From the NCBI GenBank assembly GCA_047627915.1, contig JBLHTZ010000048.1:1-17824 (forward strand): a stretch of DNA of 17,824 bases. Reading direction: 5' to 3'. Source of the DNA: NORP294 sp047627915 (GTDB taxonomy: Bacteria; Bacteroidota; Bacteroidia; Flavobacteriales_E; Vicingaceae). This document shows positions 15,545 through 17,824 of the stretch, in pieces. Position numbers and translations under genes: made by a program. Within the stretch, counting starts at the first letter, position 1, and the number at the start of each line of letters is the position of its first letter. Under the pieces are notes generated by a model, which saw nothing but the letters and a program-made list of their open reading frames with translations, had not been told where the DNA came from and made no database searches.

Positions 15545-16858
15545 TTAGTTTATCTTCATTTCATAATGTCCCACTAGTGCGTGGCGTTCAAAAGATAATA
15601 ACCATAAATGAAGTGTTTTTCTTTCATGGTCTGAAAAGTGAAATATTGGCCCATCAATGCCAATCTTATGACTGTCCAACCACTTACTGTTTTCATCTAA
15701 GAACATGGCATAATACGATGATTGACTAGACTTGTTTTTAAGATGCGCTTGGTAGGATTCATAAAAAGTATGGTTTCCAATTCCAATGGAACTTTTCCAA
15801 CCATTATTAGCTTTTTCCTCTCCAAGAACGGGGAAGTTATCTAAATCAATTCCACCAATTACAAGTTGTGTCTTTTGATCAGTAATTCGATGTTTAAAGT
15901 GTAAAACAATCTCATAAAGTGTCTTAATAGCTAATTTTGTTTTGATTTTAGTAAGCTCAATATTTTTTAGATGGTAAAGTCTGCCCAACTCTGTTTTTCG
16001 AGGGTCTTTCTTGTTATAAAATCCTGGAGGAGAAAATGTAGCAAACAAGGTAGAATCAGATTGTAGGTCCCTCATTGTTGTAAAAGTTTTAGGACTTATT
16101 ATTTCCTTGTACTTCTTTTTTCTTGCTCCGGTAAGCGGATACATTTCATCCGACCGATCGTTAGATTGAATCGAGATTGTATCTATTATTGTTCTGAGTA
16201 TATCTAAGTCTATTTTTTCGCTTTTTGGATCTACCCAATTCTCTAGCGGTTCCTTATAAACAGCAAACGGAATATTATTTTTTTGCTCAAATAGTTGGGC
16301 ATATTGTTCATGAGGAAAATCAAACCAACCGTGGGCATAGGGCAACGGTTTTCCGTCTTCATTGATGTATAAAATAACTTCCCACAAATAAGCGTTGAGA
16401 CAATTTCTTGCAAGATCTATTCTCACAATTTGAGGTAGGGTTGAAAAGAATTCATCGCGCTTGAAGTGGATTTGATTTCTATTCCATTCTTGATTGACAC
16501 ACGATATGTAGCTTAGGTAAGGTTGAGATTTTACATGTGCAGGAATAGTTGGAATAAGTTCCGAGACATCCATATTTCTCAATATAAAAGAATCCCTTTT
16601 TGCCGTAAAAAAAGAAACGTTTAATTTGAAATTTTCTGAAGTACTTTCGATTTTACCCTCTGTAAAGAATAAATTCTGGTAATTAGCTGACCTGAATCCG
16701 ATATCTGGATTGTTAGGGTATTCCGCATCAGACAAATTTGTAATTGTGAAGGTGAGTGCGCTCGCATTTTTTGTAACATCCTTTTTTTTAGGACTTGCAC
16801 TGCAACTCGTCAATAACTGGAATAGTATAAATACGTGTAAAATAGTTTGTTTATTCAT
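15545..16858 (-). CDS. unrecognised lipoprotein, 437 residues
   Basis: I do not recognise the family. The N-terminus is a lipoprotein signal with lipobox L16-T-S-C19, then SASPKKK, so mature protein should be lipid-anchored in the envelope. No other membrane segment is visible. The body looks globular, with a mix of beta strands and two aromatic-rich stretches that look conserved in style: NCLNAYLWE (152-160) and YAHGWFDFP (174-182). A lysine-rich patch (246-251) and a C-terminal stretch, LSFERHALVGHYEMKI (421-436), are also notable. Four Cys or fewer occur after the signal. There is no operon partner: the gap to the cold-shock gene holds a terminator and a 24-bp palindrome just upstream of the start at 16858. 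No function should be assigned from this sequence. Confidence 0.75.
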   Translation of the reverse strand: MNKQTILHVFILFQLLTSCSASPKKKDVTKNASALTFTITNLSDAEYPNNPDIGFRSANYQNLFFTEGKIESTSENFKLNVSFFTAKRDSFILRNMDVSELIPTIPAHVKSQPYLSYISCVNQEWNRNQIHFKRDEFFSTLPQIVRIDLARNCLNAYLWEVILYINEDGKPLPYAHGWFDFPHEQYAQLFEQKNNIPFAVYKEPLENWVDPKSEKIDLDILRTIIDTISIQSNDRSDEMYPLTGARKKKYKEIISPKTFTTMRDLQSDSTLFATFSPPGFYNKKDPRKTELGRLYHLKNIELTKIKTKLAIKTLYEIVLHFKHRITDQKTQLVIGGIDLDNFPVLGEEKANNGWKSSIGIGNHTFYESYQAHLKNKSSQSSYYAMFLDENSKWLDSHKIGIDGPIFHFSDHERKTLHLWLLSFERHALVGHYEMKIN

Positions 16859-16871
16859 TTATTCAAGTTTG

Positions 16872-16895
16872 TTAAATTCTTAATTAAGAATTTAA
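16872..16895. repeat. 24-bp perfect palindrome before the lipoprotein gene
   Basis: The sequence from 16872 to 16895 equals its own reverse complement over all 24 positions; its centre is TTAATTAA and it has only one G and one C. It lies 13 nt before the lipoprotein ATG at 16858. No -7 box is visible here, so it could be an operator with hidden promoter elements, a leader hairpin, or a relict. The palindrome is seen directly; the role is inference. Confidence 0.8.
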
Positions 16896-16904
16896 ATTGT
16901 ACAA

Positions 16905-16944
16905 CAAAAAAAAGAGACACCTGATTTACAATCAAGTGCCTCTT
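16905..16944 (-). terminator. intrinsic terminator of the cold-shock gene
   Basis: Read on the minus strand, a 15-bp stem with two G-U pairs and a GTA loop (16912-16944) is followed by eight T residues. It lies 20 nt past the stop of the cold-shock gene at 16965. This is the clearest intrinsic terminator in the window. It should isolate the lipoprotein gene from read-through. Confidence 0.9.
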
Positions 16945-16964
16945 ATCTATGTGTTAAATGCTAT

Positions 16965-17156
16965 TTAAACTACTTCAACATCAATAGCGTTAAGTCCTTT
17001 TTTACCTTCTTCTGTATTGTAACTTACTTTGTCGCCTTCATTAATTTCATCAACTAAACCGTTAGCATGGACAAATATATCTTTACTACCGTCTTCAGGT
17101 GTGATGAATCCAAAACCTTTTGAATTATTGAAGAACTTTACTGTACCTTTATTCAT
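16965..17156 (-). CDS. cold-shock protein, CspA family
   Basis: This is a 63-residue single cold-shock domain protein (OB fold) that binds single-stranded RNA and DNA and acts as an RNA chaperone. RNP1 KGFGFI (13-18) and RNP2 DIFVH (26-30) are intact, and the length is typical. The usual tryptophan before RNP1 is F8 here (VKFFN). The gene is monocistronic, with a strong terminator after it. Cold-shock mRNAs often have long structured leaders; the likely -7 box at 17187-17194 would give only about 25 nt, so cold induction cannot be inferred from this sequence. Confidence 0.97.
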   Translation of the reverse strand: MNKGTVKFFNNSKGFGFITPEDGSKDIFVHANGLVDEINEGDKVSYNTEEGKKGLNAIDVEVV

Positions 17157-17186
17157 TATGTATTATTTAAAAATATTAAGAAAGTA

Positions 17187-17194
17187 CAAGGATA
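17187..17194 (-). promoter_or_regulatory. possible -7 box of the cold-shock gene
   Basis: TATCCTTG on the minus strand matches 7 of 8 positions of TAnnTTTG and ends 30 nt before the ATG at 17156. No clear TTG is found at the usual distance upstream. An alternative start of transcription further upstream cannot be excluded. Confidence 0.35.
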
Positions 17195-17591
17195 GGGCTA
17201 ACTTTTTACATATCAGTATTTTTTGCTTATTAAAATATTTATTTTTTGTATAAATCATCAGGTCTTCCTCGGTTTTACTTACCCTATAAATTAAAAATCT
17301 CAGCTAATACTTGCGGTAATTAAATTTTTAAAGTGATGCAGATGTTAGATAATTAAATAGTTAAGCTCAAGTTTCCGGTTTTACGGTTGGTCAATAGGTA
17401 AGTTGAGTTTTGTAAACTAACACGCTCGAAATGATTTATAGTAAATTAATTAAAAATGGGGTAGTTTTTTATCGAAAAGAGATTTCTACAACAAAGTGAA
17501 TATCATAGTTAGACTGAAATGATCAATTGTGCCATGATAAAAATTCACAATTAAGATATTTAGGTTGGTGAAAAATCGTATTCAGGATATT
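17195..17591. other. noncoding stretch between cold-shock and methyltransferase genes
   Basis: About 0.4 kb without a convincing gene. It contains two minor inverted repeats: a hairpin of 8 bp with one bulge at 17402-17421, and AATTGTG/CACAATT at 17525-17552. A 22-codon ATG frame on the plus strand (from about 17430) has no family signal and is not called. The stretch may hold leader or 3' sequence of the flanking genes or decayed sequence. Confidence 0.5.
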
Positions 17592-17644
17592 TGCCAACGT
17601 TTAGTATAAGCGGCGGTTTTAATGCTTTTTATATAGTGTTAGCA
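17592..17644. repeat. 53-bp imperfect inverted-repeat element
   Basis: The ends are TGCCAAC and GTTAGCA, complementary except for one base pair, which is G-U on the minus strand. Inside lies a second imperfect pair, GTATAAG and CTTTTTATAT, around a GC-rich CGGCGG core. This nested layout resembles dispersed intergenic elements I recall from other Bacteroidota genomes, but I cannot check copy number here. It lies 7 nt past the methyltransferase stop and has no T-run for a terminator on the minus strand. Confidence 0.45.
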
Positions 17645-17651
17645 AAAGTTT

Positions 17652-17824
17652 TTACTTTATAGCGATTACTGCACTTGAAGGCCCTGTCAAAGGAATTATA
17701 GAAGTTTGTGTAAAACCACATTCCTTTGCCCAGCCATCAAAGTCTGCTGCGGAGAAGTCATAGCCTTCTGGTGTTTCTATATTCATATTTAATGACATCA
17801 TTAGACCAAAAGCATTTTCACTTC
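17652..17824 (-). CDS. methyltransferase, C-terminal fragment cut by window edge
   Basis: The minus-strand frame is open from the window edge to TAA at 17652-17654 and gives the last 56 residues of a longer protein. The start lies outside. The segment NAFGLMMSLNMNIETPEG followed by YDFSAADFDGW and ending in PLTGPSSAVIAIK resembles the C-terminus of SAM-dependent O-methyltransferase-like proteins (Methyltransf_2 type) common in Bacteroidota. The SAM-binding core is not in the window, so the assignment rests on the tail alone. Confidence 0.65.
   Translation of the reverse strand, partial: SENAFGLMMSLNMNIETPEGYDFSAADFDGWAKECGFTQTSIIPLTGPSSAVIAIK

Noticed and set aside
17029..17253. Plus-strand open frame of 74 codons
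   Set aside because: Mostly antisense to the cold-shock gene; the rest is AT-rich leader sequence.
17430..17500. Small plus-strand ORF of about 22 codons in the noncoding stretch
   Set aside because: Too short, with only a weak upstream -7-like box and no composition or family evidence for coding.
17592..17644. Integron attC site
   Set aside because: The ends do not fit RYYYAAC/GTTRRRY and there is no integrase or cassette array in the window, so it is only called an inverted-repeat element.

Overview
The window is AT-rich chromosomal DNA from a member of the Bacteroidota, most likely a Flavobacteriales-type organism. Three things support this: promoter-like boxes fit the Bacteroidota consensus TTG-N17-23-TAnnTTTG, start codons lack strong Shine-Dalgarno sequences, and there are Bacteroidota-typical families (a DUF4292 lipoprotein, an EnvC-like M23 protein, a many-pass NtrY-like kinase, lipoproteins with short lipoboxes). 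It reads mainly as core genome. I see no insertion sequence, integrase, phage gene, CRISPR array or rRNA.

Layout. (1) 1-198: a tRNA-Lys(TTT) gene on the minus strand with a very clear promoter. (2) 198-2728: a minus-strand GNAT-like acyltransferase gene diverges from a plus-strand pair, an SDR oxidoreductase followed by shikimate kinase (aroK), which overlap by ATGA. The divergent promoters appear to be placed inside each other's transcribed regions, with a hairpin between them. (3) 2761-10353: a tightly packed minus-strand run. In transcription order it holds enoyl-CoA hydratase, a polysaccharide flippase, dUTPase, a sugar-nucleotide pyrophosphorylase-like nucleotidyltransferase with a left-handed beta-helix tail, a TPR lipoprotein, a DUF4292 lipoprotein with LolB-like features, and an EnvC-like protein with a degenerate LytM domain. 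The last three overlap one another. Most of this run concerns building the cell envelope: activated sugar, lipid-linked glycan export, outer-membrane lipoproteins and peptidoglycan remodelling. (4) 10391-15271: a 1188-residue multi-pass sensor histidine kinase, preceded by a PyrR-like phosphoribosyltransferase and a TPMT-like methyltransferase. (5) 15545-17824: an unrecognised 437-residue lipoprotein with a 24-bp perfect palindrome just before its start, a cold-shock protein with a strong intrinsic terminator, about 0.4 kb of noncoding DNA ending in a 53-bp imperfect inverted-repeat element, and the C-terminal end of a methyltransferase cut by the window edge.

No clearly new multi-gene system is visible. 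The most useful leads are the possible LolB-like role of the DUF4292 lipoprotein inside the envelope operon, the 24-bp palindrome, the 53-bp intergenic element, the interlocked divergent promoters, and a large sensor kinase with no response regulator nearby.
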